Shown: one piece after another, positions 24,222 to 33,198 of the stretch | Position numbering within the stretch: position 1 is the stretch's first letter | Layout of the letters: each line of letters starts with the position of its first letter | DNA from: Microbacterium flavescens | GTDB lineage: Bacteria; Actinomycetota; Actinomycetes; Actinomycetales; Microbacteriaceae | DNA length: 64,000 bases | Direction: 5' to 3' | Assembly (NCBI RefSeq): GCF_018588945.1 | Contig: NZ_JAFIWA010000002.1 | Span: 124,001 to 188,000 of the forward strand | Position numbers and translations under genes: made by a program | The notes under the pieces: generated by a model | Seen by the model: the letters and a program-made list of their open reading frames with translations, nothing else | What the model was told of the DNA's origin: nothing | Databases searched by the model: none

Positions 24222-26170
24222 CCGCGCCAGAGACGCCCGATCCAGCCCTAGTCGCCGCCGAGGCCGAGCTCGCGCGACTGCGAGCGGAAGCCGAGGCCGC
24301 CGAGGCGCAGCTCAAGGCGGCGCAGGCCAGAGCAGCACTGGCGGCCGCTGAGGCGGAGGCCGCGAAAGCCCGGGCCCACGCGGGCGCCGAGCCCGCGGAC
24401 GCGGCCGGCGTGCCGGCCGAGCGAGCAGAGCCGGCAGAGCCGGCCGCGCCGGCAGAACCGGCTGCGCCGGGAGAGCCGGCGGAATCCGCACCGGAACCCG
24501 CACCTGCTGCAGCGGGCGCGCCCGCGGGCGATGCGTCGGCCGACGGACCGCTCACTCCCGACGACGTGTCGAAGATCGTCGCCGGCTACGCGTTCGAGTC
24601 CGAGACGCTCGACGTCGGCGCGCTCGTCAACGGCGAGGCCGTGCCCGAGGCTCAGGTGCGCATCCCGCTCGGCATGATGAACCGCCACGGCCTCGTCGCC
24701 GGTGCGACGGGCACGGGCAAGACCCGCACGCTGCAGGGGCTGGCCGAGCAGCTGGCCGCCAAGGGCGTGCCCGTGTTCGCGGCCGACATCAAGGGCGACC
24801 TGTCGGGAGTCGCAACGCCGGGAGAGGCGAACGACAAGCTTCTGGCACGGACGCGCGCGATCGGCCAGGACTGGAAGGCCGAGGCATCCGTCACCGAGTA
24901 TTTCGCGCTGGGCGGGATCGGCAAGGGCGTGCCCGTGCGCGCCACGGTGTCGGGCTTCGGGCCGCTGCTGCTCAGCAAGGTCCTGGGGCTCAACGAGACG
25001 CAGGAATCGAGCCTCGGGCTCGTGTTCCACTACGCCGACGCGCAGGGCCTCGCTCTGGTCGATCTGTCCGATCTCCGGGCCGTGCTCACCTATCTCACCA
25101 GCGACGAGGGCAAGGCCGAGCTGAAGAACCTCGGCGGGCTCTCCGCCGCTACGGCGGGGGTCATCCTGCGCGAGCTGATCACGTTCGCCGACCAGGGCGC
25201 CGATGTCTTCTTCGGCGAGCCCGAGTTCGAGGTCACCGACTTCCTGCGGGTGGCCCCGGACGGGCGCGGCGTCATCAGCCTGCTCGAGGTGCCGGGAGTG
25301 ATCGACAAGCCGGCGCTCTTCTCGACGTTCCTGATGTACCTCCTCGCCGAGCTCTTCGAGCTGCTTCCCGAGGTCGGCGACCCCGAGAAGCCGAAGCTCG
25401 TGTTCTTCTTCGACGAGGCGCATCTGCTGTTCAAGGACGCCTCGAAGGACTTCCTCTCGGCCATCGTGCAGACCGTGCGGCTCATCCGCTCGAAGGGCGT
25501 GGGGGTCTTCTTCGTGACGCAGACACCCAAAGACGTCCCGTCCGACGTGCTCGCGCAGCTCGGCTCGCGCGTGCAGCACGCGCTGCGGGCCTTCACGCCT
25601 GACGACGCCAAGGCGCTGCGGGCGACGGTGGGGACGTACCCGAAGTCGGGGTACGATCTCGAGCGCGTGCTGCAGGAGCTCGGCACCGGCGAGGCGATCG
25701 TCACGGTGATGAGCGAGAAGGGCGCCCCCACGCCGGTGGCCTGGACCCGGCTGCGTGCGCCGCAGGGGCTCATGTCGCCGACGCCGGACCCGCAGATCGA
25801 GGCGGCGGTGAAGGCATCCCCCCTGCTGGCCAAGTACGGCACCGCGATCGACCGGGAGTCGGCACGCGAGATCCTGACCGCGAAGATGAAGGCTGCCGAC
25901 GACGCGGCTGCAGCGGCGGAGGCAGCGGTGGCGAAGGCGAAGGCCGACGCGGAGTTCGCCAAGCAGCAGGCCGCCATCGACAAGGCGAAGGCGGCAGCCG
26001 ACAAGAAGGCCCAGCAGGAGTACGAGCGGCTGCTCAAGAAGACGCAGGGGACGAGTCGCACCACCCGCAGCGCGCAGAAGTCGCCGATTGAGCAGGTTCT
26101 CGGTTCGAAGGCGACGCAGACGATCCTCGGGGGAGTGATCCGGGGGATCTTCGGCACCGGACGCCGCTGA
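24218..26170 (+). CDS. HerA-like (DUF853) ATPase
   Basis: A 650-residue ATPase of the helicase HerA-like DUF853 family. Residues 1-110 are a charged Ala/Glu/Arg helix followed by an EPAEPAAPAEPA-type low-complexity stretch. The ATPase core has Walker A GATGTGKTRTL (about 163-170) and Walker B LVFFFDEAHLLF (about 395-405). A C-terminal Lys/Ala coiled coil runs about 555-615. HerA-type proteins are hexameric DNA pumps, but the bacterial DUF853 group is poorly characterised and no NurA-like nuclease gene is adjacent. ATG 24218 overlaps the previous stop. Confidence 0.88.
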   Translation: MTAPETPDPALVAAEAELARLRAEAEAAEAQLKAAQARAALAAAEAEAAKARAHAGAEPADAAGVPAERAEPAEPAAPAEPAAPGEPAESAPEPAPAAAGAPAGDASADGPLTPDDVSKIVAGYAFESETLDVGALVNGEAVPEAQVRIPLGMMNRHGLVAGATGTGKTRTLQGLAEQLAAKGVPVFAADIKGDLSGVATPGEANDKLLARTRAIGQDWKAEASVTEYFALGGIGKGVPVRATVSGFGPLLLSKVLGLNETQESSLGLVFHYADAQGLALVDLSDLRAVLTYLTSDEGKAELKNLGGLSAATAGVILRELITFADQGADVFFGEPEFEVTDFLRVAPDGRGVISLLEVPGVIDKPALFSTFLMYLLAELFELLPEVGDPEKPKLVFFFDEAHLLFKDASKDFLSAIVQTVRLIRSKGVGVFFVTQTPKDVPSDVLAQLGSRVQHALRAFTPDDAKALRATVGTYPKSGYDLERVLQELGTGEAIVTVMSEKGAPTPVAWTRLRAPQGLMSPTPDPQIEAAVKASPLLAKYGTAIDRESAREILTAKMKAADDAAAAAEAAVAKAKADAEFAKQQAAIDKAKAAADKKAQQEYERLLKKTQGTSRTTRSAQKSPIEQVLGSKATQTILGGVIRGIFGTGRR

Positions 26171-26202
26171 CCGGCAGCGGTGCCGGAAGGGCTGGGAGAG
26201 CC

Positions 26203-26208
26203 TAGCCT
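26203..26208 (+). promoter_or_regulatory. -10 hexamer of a predicted leaderless mRNA (molybdoenzyme gene)
   Basis: TAGCCT ends 6 nt before ATG 26215. Confidence 0.55.
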
Positions 26209-26214
26209 GGAAGC

Positions 26215-28755
26215 ATGGCGACGAAGCCCCCGAAAGCCGACATCGACGAGTCGCGCGTACGCGTCACTCCGACCAAGCGTGTGTCCGTCGGTGTGCCAGC
26301 GGTGCTGCACGCGCTGCAGATGGCGAACGAGCAGATGGGCGTCGCCCGGTCGGTGCAGACCCTGCGGCGGGTGAACCAGAAGGACGGCTTCGACTGCCCC
26401 GGCTGCGCCTGGCCCGAGGAGGACAAGCGCCACATCGCGGAGTTCTGCGAGAACGGCGCGAAGGCGGTCGCCGAGGAGGCGACGCTGCGCCGCATCGGCC
26501 CCGAGTTCTTCGCCGCGCACTCGATCGACGAGCTGCGCGCACACGACGACTGGTGGCTGGGGCAGCAGGGCCGGCTGACGCATCCGATGATCCTCGACGC
26601 CGGCGCGACGCACTACCGCCCGATCTCGTGGGACGACGCTCTGCGTGAGATCGCCGACGCCATCGCCGACGTCGACGATCCCGACGAGACCGTCTTCTAC
26701 ACGTCGGGGCGCACGTCCAACGAGGCGGCGTTCCTCTACCAGCTGCTCGTGCGCGGAGTCGGCACGAACAACCTGCCCGACTGCTCGAACATGTGCCACG
26801 AGTCGTCGGGCGCGGCGCTCACCGAGACCATCGGGATCGGCAAGGGCACCGTGTCGATCGACGACATCCACGAGGCGGACCTGCTCATCGTCGCCGGGCA
26901 GAATCCCGGGACGAACCACCCGCGCATGCTGTCCGCCCTCGAGAAGGCGAAGTCCCGCGGGGCGAGCATCATCGCGGTGAACCCGCTGCCCGAGGCCGGT
27001 CTCATGCGATTCCAGAATCCGCAGACCGTCCGAGGGGTCGCCTTCGGCGGCACGAAGCTGGCCGACCAGTTCGTGCAGATCAGGCTCGGCGGCGACCAGG
27101 CTCTCTTCCAGGCCATTGGCAAGCACCTCCTCGAGGCCGAGGCGTCCGCGGGCGGTGTGCTCGATCACGACTTCCTCGCGGAGCACACGAGCGGCTTCGA
27201 CGCGTACCGGCAGGCGATGGCGGATGCCTCGTGGCGCGAGCTCGTCCAAGCCACGGGGCTTCCCGAGAAGGCGCTGCGACGCGTCGGCGAGGCGGTGCGG
27301 ACGTCGAAGGCGACGATCGTGTGCTGGGCGATGGGCCTCACGCAGCACAAGCACTCGGTGCCCACGCTGCGCGAGATCGTCAACGTGCTCCTGCTGCAGG
27401 GCAACATCGGGCGCCGCGGCGCCGGCGTCTGCCCCGTGCGCGGCCACTCGAACGTGCAGGGCGACCGCACCGTGGGCATCTACGAGAAGCCGTCGGCCGC
27501 CTTCCTCGACGCGCTCGACGCCGAGTTCGACTTCGCGGCTCCCCGCGAGCACGGCTTCGACACCGTCGAGGCGATCCGCGCGATGCGCGACGGCAGGGTG
27601 CGGTTCTTCATGGGCATGGGCGGCAACTTCGTCTCCGCCACCCCCGACACCGCGGTCGTCGAGGCCGGCATGGCGCGTATCGACCTGACCGTGCAGGTCT
27701 CGACGAAGCTCAACCGCTCGCACGTCGTCACCGGTCGGCGAGCGATCATCCTGCCCACGCTCGGTCGCACCGACCGCGACAAGCGCGGCGGCCGCGAGCA
27801 GCGCGTCACGGTCGAGGACTCCATGGGCGCCGTGCACGCCTCCCGGGGGCGCCTCGCGCCGCCGTCCGACGACCTGCTGAGCGAGGTCGCGATCGTCGCG
27901 CGGCTGTGCGGCCTGCTGTTCGGACGAGCGGATGCCGCGGCATCCGCTCGCTCTCACACCGAGGCCGGGTCGGCCGGCGCCGGCCCAGAACAGGTGATCC
28001 GGCGAGGACAGGCCGCATCCGGCGCCAATCGTCCTGCATACGCCGGAACACCTGTTGCGGGCAACGGGGTGGGGGGCGCGGACGGGGCCGAGCCGGAGGA
28101 ACGGGCGGAGCCCGCGGAGCCGGCCGAGCCGGCGGAACGGGCGGAGCGGCGGCATCCGCTCACCGTCCCTCAGGCCGACTGGGCCGCGCTCGAGGGCGAC
28201 TACGCGCTGATCCGTGGCCACATCGAGCGGGTGATCCCGGGGTTCGACGACTACGACGCGCGCGTCGACAAGGGCCGCACGCTGCATCTGCCGAACGGCC
28301 CGCGCGACGCGCGGAAGTTCGCCACGGCCGACGGCAAGGCGCGCTTCACGGTGAACCGGCTGGAGTACCCGCGCATCCCGCGGGGGCGTCTGCTGCTGCA
28401 GACGGTGCGGTCGCACGACCAGTACAACACCACGATCTACGGCAAGGACGACCGCTACCGCGGCATCCACGGTGGCCGACGCGTCGTGCTCGTCAACGCG
28501 AAGGACATCATGGCGCTGGGATTCGCCCCGGACGAGATCGTCGACCTGGTCTCGGAGTGGACCGGTCCCGGCGGCCGCATCGAGGAGCGCCGCGCCGAGC
28601 GGTTCCGCATCGTCCCGTACCGGACGCCGCGCGGCAACGCCGCGGCCTACTACCCGGAGACGAACGTGCTCGTGCCGCTCGACTCGGTGGCGGACGTCAG
28701 TGGGACGCCCACGTCCAAGTCGGTGATCGTGCGGCTCGAGCACCGCGCGGCGTGA
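26215..28755 (+). CDS. FdhF/YdeP-family molybdopterin oxidoreductase
   Basis: An 846-residue soluble molybdoenzyme. The N-terminus has CPGC (61-64) and CENGAKA (78-84). The Mo-ligand region reads PDCSNMCHESSG, with Cys194 where E. coli FdhF has selenocysteine. Molybdopterin-guanine-dinucleotide contacts are in VAGQNPGTNHPRM and the C-terminal QYNTTIYGKDDRYRG. Relatives include YdeP, linked to acid resistance, and formate dehydrogenases; the substrate is unknown. Residues of about 572-645 form an Ala/Glu/Pro-rich insert that contains a 68-bp palindrome, making it longer than E. coli YdeP (about 760). fdhD and cofactor genes occur elsewhere in the window. Confidence 0.88.
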   Translation: MATKPPKADIDESRVRVTPTKRVSVGVPAVLHALQMANEQMGVARSVQTLRRVNQKDGFDCPGCAWPEEDKRHIAEFCENGAKAVAEEATLRRIGPEFFAAHSIDELRAHDDWWLGQQGRLTHPMILDAGATHYRPISWDDALREIADAIADVDDPDETVFYTSGRTSNEAAFLYQLLVRGVGTNNLPDCSNMCHESSGAALTETIGIGKGTVSIDDIHEADLLIVAGQNPGTNHPRMLSALEKAKSRGASIIAVNPLPEAGLMRFQNPQTVRGVAFGGTKLADQFVQIRLGGDQALFQAIGKHLLEAEASAGGVLDHDFLAEHTSGFDAYRQAMADASWRELVQATGLPEKALRRVGEAVRTSKATIVCWAMGLTQHKHSVPTLREIVNVLLLQGNIGRRGAGVCPVRGHSNVQGDRTVGIYEKPSAAFLDALDAEFDFAAPREHGFDTVEAIRAMRDGRVRFFMGMGGNFVSATPDTAVVEAGMARIDLTVQVSTKLNRSHVVTGRRAIILPTLGRTDRDKRGGREQRVTVEDSMGAVHASRGRLAPPSDDLLSEVAIVARLCGLLFGRADAAASARSHTEAGSAGAGPEQVIRRGQAASGANRPAYAGTPVAGNGVGGADGAEPEERAEPAEPAEPAERAERRHPLTVPQADWAALEGDYALIRGHIERVIPGFDDYDARVDKGRTLHLPNGPRDARKFATADGKARFTVNRLEYPRIPRGRLLLQTVRSHDQYNTTIYGKDDRYRGIHGGRRVVLVNAKDIMALGFAPDEIVDLVSEWTGPGGRIEERRAERFRIVPYRTPRGNAAAYYPETNVLVPLDSVADVSGTPTSKSVIVRLEHRAA
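27927..28056. repeat. Two palindromes inside the molybdoenzyme reading frame
   Basis: First, a 24-bp perfect palindrome (27927-27950) made of GAGCGGATGCCG and its complement. Second, arms of 24 bp at 27989-28012 (AACAGGTGATCCGGCG...) and 28033-28056 (...CGCCGGAACACCTGTT) match at about 19 of 24 positions around a 20-bp centre. Together they cover much of the insert that separates conserved parts of the enzyme. Confidence 0.8.
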
Positions 28756-28865
28756 CCGCCCGGTCCGACTCGCCGGCCTTCCGTCGCCGTCGCCGCTCGG
28801 CGATGCTGGTGCAGGTCGCTGCGCTCTGAGACAGTGTCCGCAGCGGAAGGATCGGGGGTGCTGCC

Positions 28866-31070
28866 ATGCCGTCAGGCCATGCGCTGGGAGACCTCGACAC
28901 GCTCGAGCCCGAGACCGCCGCGCTCCGGCGGCGGACCCTGCGCCCCGACATCCAGGGTCTTCGCGCGATCGCGGTCGTCGCCGTCGTTCTGGACCACCTC
29001 GTCTTCTGGCCGAGTGGCGGGTTCGTGGGCGTCGACGTGTTCTTCGTCATCTCCGGATTCCTGATCACCGGGCTGCTGCTGAAGGAGCACGAGCGAACCG
29101 GCCGGATCTCGTACCTCGGCTTCTACCGCCGGCGGGTCCGGCGACTCCTCCCCGCCGCCACGATCGTGCTCGTGGTCACGGTGGCTCTCGGATTCTGGCT
29201 GTTCAACCGTGTGCGGGCATGGGAGGCGTTCTGGGACGCGGCATCCGCTTTCCTCTTCGTCTCGAACTGGCGCTTCGCTGCCGTGGGCACCGACTACTTC
29301 CAGGCCGATCTGCCCGTCTCCCCGGTGCAGCAGTTCTGGTCGCTGTCGGTGGAGGAGCAGTTCTATCTCGTCTGGCCGTGGCTGCTGCTCGGCATCCTCG
29401 TCCTCGCGCGAGCGCGCTCCGGCTCCGCGCGCCGCGTCATCATCGCCGGCGCCATGACCCTCATCGTGGTGGGGACGTTCGCGTGGGCGCTGCACCAGTC
29501 GGTCGCCAATCCGACCGTGGCCTACTTCTCGACGATCACCCGCGCATGGGAGCTGGGGGTGGGCGCGCTCATCGCGATCGGCGCGCCGCTGTGGGCACGG
29601 ATCCCCGCACGCGCGCGGCCGGTGCTCGGATGGGTCGGCCTCGTCGGGATCCTCGTGGCGTACTTCACCATCGACGACACGCTCCCCTTCCCCGCTCCGT
29701 GGGCCGCGCTGCCGGTCCTCGCGACGGGACTGACCATCATCGCGGGGACGGGCGGTGAGCAGCGCTTCCTCTTCCCGTTGACGAACCGGGTGAGCCGGTA
29801 CATCGGCGACGTGTCGTACTCGCTCTACCTCTGGCATTTCCCGGTGATCATCTTCGTGGCGATCCTCCTTCCCGATCCGTGGGTCGCCATCGTGACGAGC
29901 GTCGCGGTGATGGCTGCGCTGACCGTGATCTCGTATCACTTCGTCGAGCTGCCCTTCCAGCACCTGCCACCCCTCGGGCCCGAAAGTGCTCGCTCCTCGG
30001 CGGCGTGGGCGAGCTGGCGCAGGCAGTTCTTCCGGCCCGTCGCCGTCGGTGCGGCCGTCGTGACGATCGTGCTGCTCGCGGTCGGCTCGGCCGTGGCGGT
30101 GCAGTCCGCGAACCCGCGCCCGATCGATGCGGCGGCGCCCGCGGAGACGGCACGCGTGCCCGACCCCGCGTCGACCGCAAGTCCCTCCCCACAGGCGTCG
30201 CCGGCCGCGCTCGACGTGCTGCGCGACGAGCTCGCCTCCGCCCTGGCAGCGGAGGAGTGGCCCGTTCTCTACCCCACTCTCGAGAGCGTGATGGGAGGAC
30301 TGCACGCGCCGGAGGACATCCACGCGTGCGGCCGGCACCACGCAGCTCCCGCGCGAGGCGTGTGCACGTGGGGCGCGCGGCCGGGGAACGTCGAGGTGCT
30401 GCTGGTCGGCGACTCCAGTTCCCTGGCCTATACCCACGCCATTCGGACCCTCGCTCCGGATGCGGCCTGGACCGTCTCCACGCGAGGAATGTTCGGATGC
30501 CCGTTCATCGACATCTCGACGGTCAACTCGGTGCCCGCCGTGATCGCGCAGTGCCCGGCCCACAACGCCGACGTGATCGCCCACATCAAGCGCAGCCGCC
30601 CCGACATCGTCATCATCACGACGACCTTCGAACCGCTCGTGAACGTGCGGACGAAGGAGGTCGTCACCCCCGAGGAGTTCGCGGAGGGGATGGATGCCTA
30701 CGTCTCCACGTTCGCGTCGAGTGTCGATCGGATCGCCATTCTCGCGCCGCCGCCCGCGTCGGCCAACGTCCACTCCTGCTACACGCCGCAGAGCTCTCCG
30801 CAGGACTGCGTGACGACCGTCACCGATCGCTGGCTGGCTGTCGCGAGCGTGATGACGGATCGTGCGCCCGAGATGGGCGCCCTGTTCATCGACTCCAGAC
30901 CGCTCCTGTGCATCGACCGGTCGTGCCCGCCCTTCGCAGCGGCGACGCCCACCAAGCTCGACCTCGGCCACATCACCGGCGCCTACGCCGAGAAGATCGC
31001 CCCGGCCATGCTCGAGTTGTTCGAGGCATCCGGACTCCTGTCGGAGGCCGGCCCGCCGAACTCACGCTGA
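28866..31070 (+). CDS. Membrane acyltransferase 3 fused to SGNH domain (OafB-like)
   Basis: A 734-residue protein. Residues of about 25-385 are an acyltransferase-3 domain with ten or so helices, the RPDIQGLRAIAVVAVVLDHL start with catalytic-type His, and FWSLSVEEQFYLVWP. A further helix (about 390-410) leads to a Pro/Ala/Ser linker and an extracellular SGNH-like domain (about 490-725) starting VLLVGDSSSLAYTHAI. Such proteins O-acetylate cell-wall or surface polysaccharides, with SGNH receiving the acyl group. ATG 28866 is preceded by GGATCGGGGG. It appears monocistronic. Confidence 0.9.
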   Translation: MPSGHALGDLDTLEPETAALRRRTLRPDIQGLRAIAVVAVVLDHLVFWPSGGFVGVDVFFVISGFLITGLLLKEHERTGRISYLGFYRRRVRRLLPAATIVLVVTVALGFWLFNRVRAWEAFWDAASAFLFVSNWRFAAVGTDYFQADLPVSPVQQFWSLSVEEQFYLVWPWLLLGILVLARARSGSARRVIIAGAMTLIVVGTFAWALHQSVANPTVAYFSTITRAWELGVGALIAIGAPLWARIPARARPVLGWVGLVGILVAYFTIDDTLPFPAPWAALPVLATGLTIIAGTGGEQRFLFPLTNRVSRYIGDVSYSLYLWHFPVIIFVAILLPDPWVAIVTSVAVMAALTVISYHFVELPFQHLPPLGPESARSSAAWASWRRQFFRPVAVGAAVVTIVLLAVGSAVAVQSANPRPIDAAAPAETARVPDPASTASPSPQASPAALDVLRDELASALAAEEWPVLYPTLESVMGGLHAPEDIHACGRHHAAPARGVCTWGARPGNVEVLLVGDSSSLAYTHAIRTLAPDAAWTVSTRGMFGCPFIDISTVNSVPAVIAQCPAHNADVIAHIKRSRPDIVIITTTFEPLVNVRTKEVVTPEEFAEGMDAYVSTFASSVDRIAILAPPPASANVHSCYTPQSSPQDCVTTVTDRWLAVASVMTDRAPEMGALFIDSRPLLCIDRSCPPFAAATPTKLDLGHITGAYAEKIAPAMLELFEASGLLSEAGPPNSR

Positions 31071-31121
31071 GCCCGACGAACCTCGTGGGCTGCGGGCGTG
31101 CCGCTCCCGCCCACGCCTCTC

Positions 31122-31127
31122 TAGGCT
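31122..31127 (+). promoter_or_regulatory. -10 hexamer of a predicted leaderless mRNA (moaB)
   Basis: TAGGCT ends 6 nt before the ATG at 31134. No -35 match is evident at the usual distance. Confidence 0.55.
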
Positions 31128-31133
31128 GGAGTC

Positions 31134-31613
31134 ATGACCCGAGCCGCCGTCATCACGGTATCCGACCGCTCGTCCGCGGGGGATCGCTCCGACGCGAGCG
31201 GTCCGGTGGCGGTCGAGGCGCTGCGCGCGGCCGGGTTCGAGTGCGGCGACGCGATCGTGGTGCCTGACGGCGCGGACAGCGTCGAGCGGGCGCTGGAGGC
31301 TCAGATCCTGGCGGGCGCGAAGCTCATCGTGACGTCCGGCGGAACGGGCGTCGGTCCCCGCGATGAGACGCCGGAGGGCACCCGTCGCATAGTGACGCGC
31401 GAGGTCCCGGGCATCGCCGAGGAGCTTCGCCGACGCGGAGCGGCCGAGATGCCGGCGGGCATGCTGACGCGCGGGGTCGCGGGCGTCGCCGACCCGCACG
31501 GGGTGCTCATCGTCAATCTGCCGGGCTCGCCGAAGGGCGTGGCGTCGGGCATGCCGGTGGTGCTGTCGATCGCCGGGCACGTGATCGACCAGCTCGGCGG
31601 GAGCGACCACTGA
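31134..31613 (+). CDS. moaB: Molybdopterin adenylyltransferase, MoaB/MogA type
   Basis: A 159-residue MoCF-fold protein that activates molybdopterin with AMP before Mo insertion. It has VITVSDRSSAGDRSDASGP at the N-terminus and the TSGGTGVGPRDETPE substrate loop near 62-76, then NLPGSPKGV. Start ATG 31134, predicted leaderless. The stop overlaps the moaE ATG (TGATG), so moaB and moaE form a two-gene unit that converges on the larger minus-strand moa/moe operon. Confidence 0.92.
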   Translation: MTRAAVITVSDRSSAGDRSDASGPVAVEALRAAGFECGDAIVVPDGADSVERALEAQILAGAKLIVTSGGTGVGPRDETPEGTRRIVTREVPGIAEELRRRGAAEMPAGMLTRGVAGVADPHGVLIVNLPGSPKGVASGMPVVLSIAGHVIDQLGGSDH

Positions 31614-32041
31614 TGTCCGCCGTGCGCCTCGCCGCGATCAGCTCCGAGCCCCTCGATCTGGCCGCGCACCTCGCCGCCGTCGATGACCCGGCGATGGGTG
31701 CGCTCACGACGTTCGTCGGACGGGTGCGCGATCATGATCCGGATGCCGCTACCTCGGTTATCGCACTCGAGTACTCCGCCCACCCCGACGCCGCCGCCGC
31801 ACTGCAGCGCATCGCGGAGGACGCCGTCGGCGACGGTGAGGCGCTCGTGGCCGTGTCGCACCGGATCGGCACGCTCGCGGTGGGCGACGCCGCCGTCGTG
31901 ATCGCCGTGGCCGCGCCCCACCGGGCCGAGGCCTTCGAGGTCTGCCGCGCCGTGATCGAGACGATCAAGACCGGGCTGCCGGTGTGGAAGCGGCAGGTCG
32001 AGGCAGACGGCACCGCCACCTGGCTCGGGCTCGGCGGCTGA
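31613..32041 (+). CDS. moaE: Molybdopterin synthase catalytic subunit MoaE
   Basis: A 142-residue large subunit of molybdopterin synthase, which transfers sulfur from MoaD thiocarboxylate to cyclic pyranopterin phosphate. Hallmarks are GALTTFVGRVRDHD (about 29-42), LEYSAHPDAA, SHRIGTLAVGD and the catalytic-lysine segment VIETIKTGLPVWKRQ near 122-136. ATG 31613 overlaps the moaB stop. A 9-bp inverted repeat GGCGGCTGA / TCAGCCGCC (32033-32041, 32073-32081) spans the gap to the convergent moaD and includes both stop codons. Confidence 0.95.
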   Translation: MSAVRLAAISSEPLDLAAHLAAVDDPAMGALTTFVGRVRDHDPDAATSVIALEYSAHPDAAAALQRIAEDAVGDGEALVAVSHRIGTLAVGDAAVVIAVAAPHRAEAFEVCRAVIETIKTGLPVWKRQVEADGTATWLGLGG

Positions 32042-32072
32042 CCTGCCGGACGCCGCGGATGCCGTGACCGGC

Positions 32073-32306
32073 TCAGCCGCCGGCGAACGGAGGCAGCACG
32101 TCGACGAGGTCGTCGTCGCCGAGCGCCGTGGTGTCGTCGACCCGCGAGCCGCCGACCAGCACGGCGCAGCGCGGAAGGATGGTGCCGAGTCCCGGATGGT
32201 CGGTGGCGACGGCACGTCGCAGATCGCCGAGCGTCGCCTCGATCCGGCGCTCGGTGTCGCGGCCTGCCGCCTCCTGGGCGGCGGCGAAATAGCGGACGAC
32301 CGGCAC
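32073..32306 (-). CDS. moaD: Molybdopterin synthase sulfur carrier subunit MoaD
   Basis: A 77-residue ubiquitin-like sulfur carrier ending in DVLPPFAGG, with the Gly-Gly tail that is adenylated by MoeB and thiocarboxylated. The start is the GTG at 32306, which follows GGAGGAG and shares a base with the TAG stop of the DUF6457 gene (TAGTG). An upstream in-frame GTG at 32324 would bury the ribosome site in the coding region, so I reject it. It is last in the moeB-moeA-moaC-mobA-DUF6457-moaD operon. Confidence 0.93.
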   Translation of the reverse strand: MPVVRYFAAAQEAAGRDTERRIEATLGDLRRAVATDHPGLGTILPRCAVLVGGSRVDDTTALGDDDLVDVLPPFAGG

Positions 32307-32581
32307 TACTCCTCCTGCTCCCACGCAGCCGCGAGGCCGGCCACGGCCTCGAGGGCCTCGCGGACCTGGGCGGGGTCATCGCCGGCACGACCGGCCACGA
32401 GGCCCGCGACGAATGCGCCGAGCGGGGCGGCAGGACGGGCCACGCCGTTCGCGACGTCGCGGGTCATGTCGAGGACGGCGGCCACCGGCACGTCGGACTC
32501 GGCCAGGCCGAACCGCTGACGCAGCGTCGCGGCCCACGCGTCGAGCGCTTCGGGCGGAAGGGTGCGGGACTGCTCGGTCAT
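32306..32581 (-). CDS. DUF6457 small protein in the molybdenum cofactor operon
   Basis: A 91-residue, mostly helical, soluble protein with SRTLPPEALDAWAATLRQRF at the start, DVPVAAVLDMTRDVANGVARP in the middle and a C-terminal EALEAVAGLAAAWEQEE helix. It matches the pattern of small DUF6457 proteins found between mobA and moaD in actinobacteria. No function is known. Overlaps with mobA (ATGA) and moaD (TAGTG) imply co-production with the cofactor enzymes, so an accessory or chaperone-like role is possible but untested. Confidence 0.8.
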   Translation of the reverse strand: MTEQSRTLPPEALDAWAATLRQRFGLAESDVPVAAVLDMTRDVANGVARPAAPLGAFVAGLVAGRAGDDPAQVREALEAVAGLAAAWEQEE

Positions 32582-33198
32582 GACGACTCCTCGGCGTGGG
32601 CGGCCCGTGCCCGGGCCTCCTCCAGATCCTGCCACGTGTCGACGTCGCGGGTCAGGTCGTCCGGCGCGGCGATCACGGCGATCGCGAGATCGTTCAGAAG
32701 AGCGCGCACCGGCGCGTCGCGCCCGGCATCGGGCAGAGCGGATGCCGCGGCCCGCAGCGCCCGGGTGCGATACACGCCGATCAGCCATTGCGGCCGGCTC
32801 GAGGCATCCGCGAGGCACATCCCCTCGGTGTCGGCGGGCAGCAGCGGAAGGTCGGCGACGAGCCGGCGCAGGGCGGGCCCGGCCGCCGGCAGGTCGCACG
32901 CCAGGAGGATCGTCCAATCCGGATCGACCGTCTGCTCCCACGACGCGAGAGCCGCGACGATCGCTGCCGCCGGACCTCCGAACGGGGGATCCTCGCGGAC
33001 CCACTGGACGCCGAGCGTGGGGTCGAGGACCGGTCCGACCACCGAGATGGGCTCGGCTCCGGCATCCGTCACCGCCGTCACCGCCGCCGCGATCAGCGTG
33101 CTCCCGCCGACGTCGAACAGCGGCTTGACGGCGCCGTCGACCCTCGATGCCCGCCCGCCGGCCAGCAGGATCGCGCCGAGCCCGCCCGTATCCGTCAT
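32578..33198 (-). CDS. mobA: Molybdenum cofactor guanylyltransferase MobA
   Basis: A 206-residue nucleotidyltransferase that attaches GMP to Mo-molybdopterin to form the MGD cofactor needed by DMSO-reductase-family enzymes such as the FdhF-like protein encoded at 26215. The N-terminal GTP-binding signature is ILLAGGRASRVDGAVKPLF, then WVREDPPFGGPAAAI and LLACDLPAAGP. The start ATG 33198 overlaps the moaC stop by ATGA. Its C-terminal part (NDLAIAVIAAPDDLTRDVDT) is typical of the family. Confidence 0.92.
   Translation of the reverse strand: MTDTGGLGAILLAGGRASRVDGAVKPLFDVGGSTLIAAAVTAVTDAGAEPISVVGPVLDPTLGVQWVREDPPFGGPAAAIVAALASWEQTVDPDWTILLACDLPAAGPALRRLVADLPLLPADTEGMCLADASSRPQWLIGVYRTRALRAAASALPDAGRDAPVRALLNDLAIAVIAAPDDLTRDVDTWQDLEEARARAAHAEESS

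Noticed and set aside
27927..28160. A frameshift or pseudogene in the molybdoenzyme at its low-complexity insert
   Set aside because: The frame stays open through the insert, and conserved sequence resumes on both sides, so it is an in-frame insertion.
25090..28743. A 1217-residue open frame on the minus strand
   Set aside because: It lies opposite the HerA-like ATPase and the molybdoenzyme, both with clear motifs. Long antisense frames are common at this GC content, and its Arg/Val/His-rich translation shows no family pattern.
32307..32324. GTG 32324 as the moaD start
   Set aside because: It would place GGAGGAG inside the gene. GTG 32306 lies at the correct distance after it and matches the family length.
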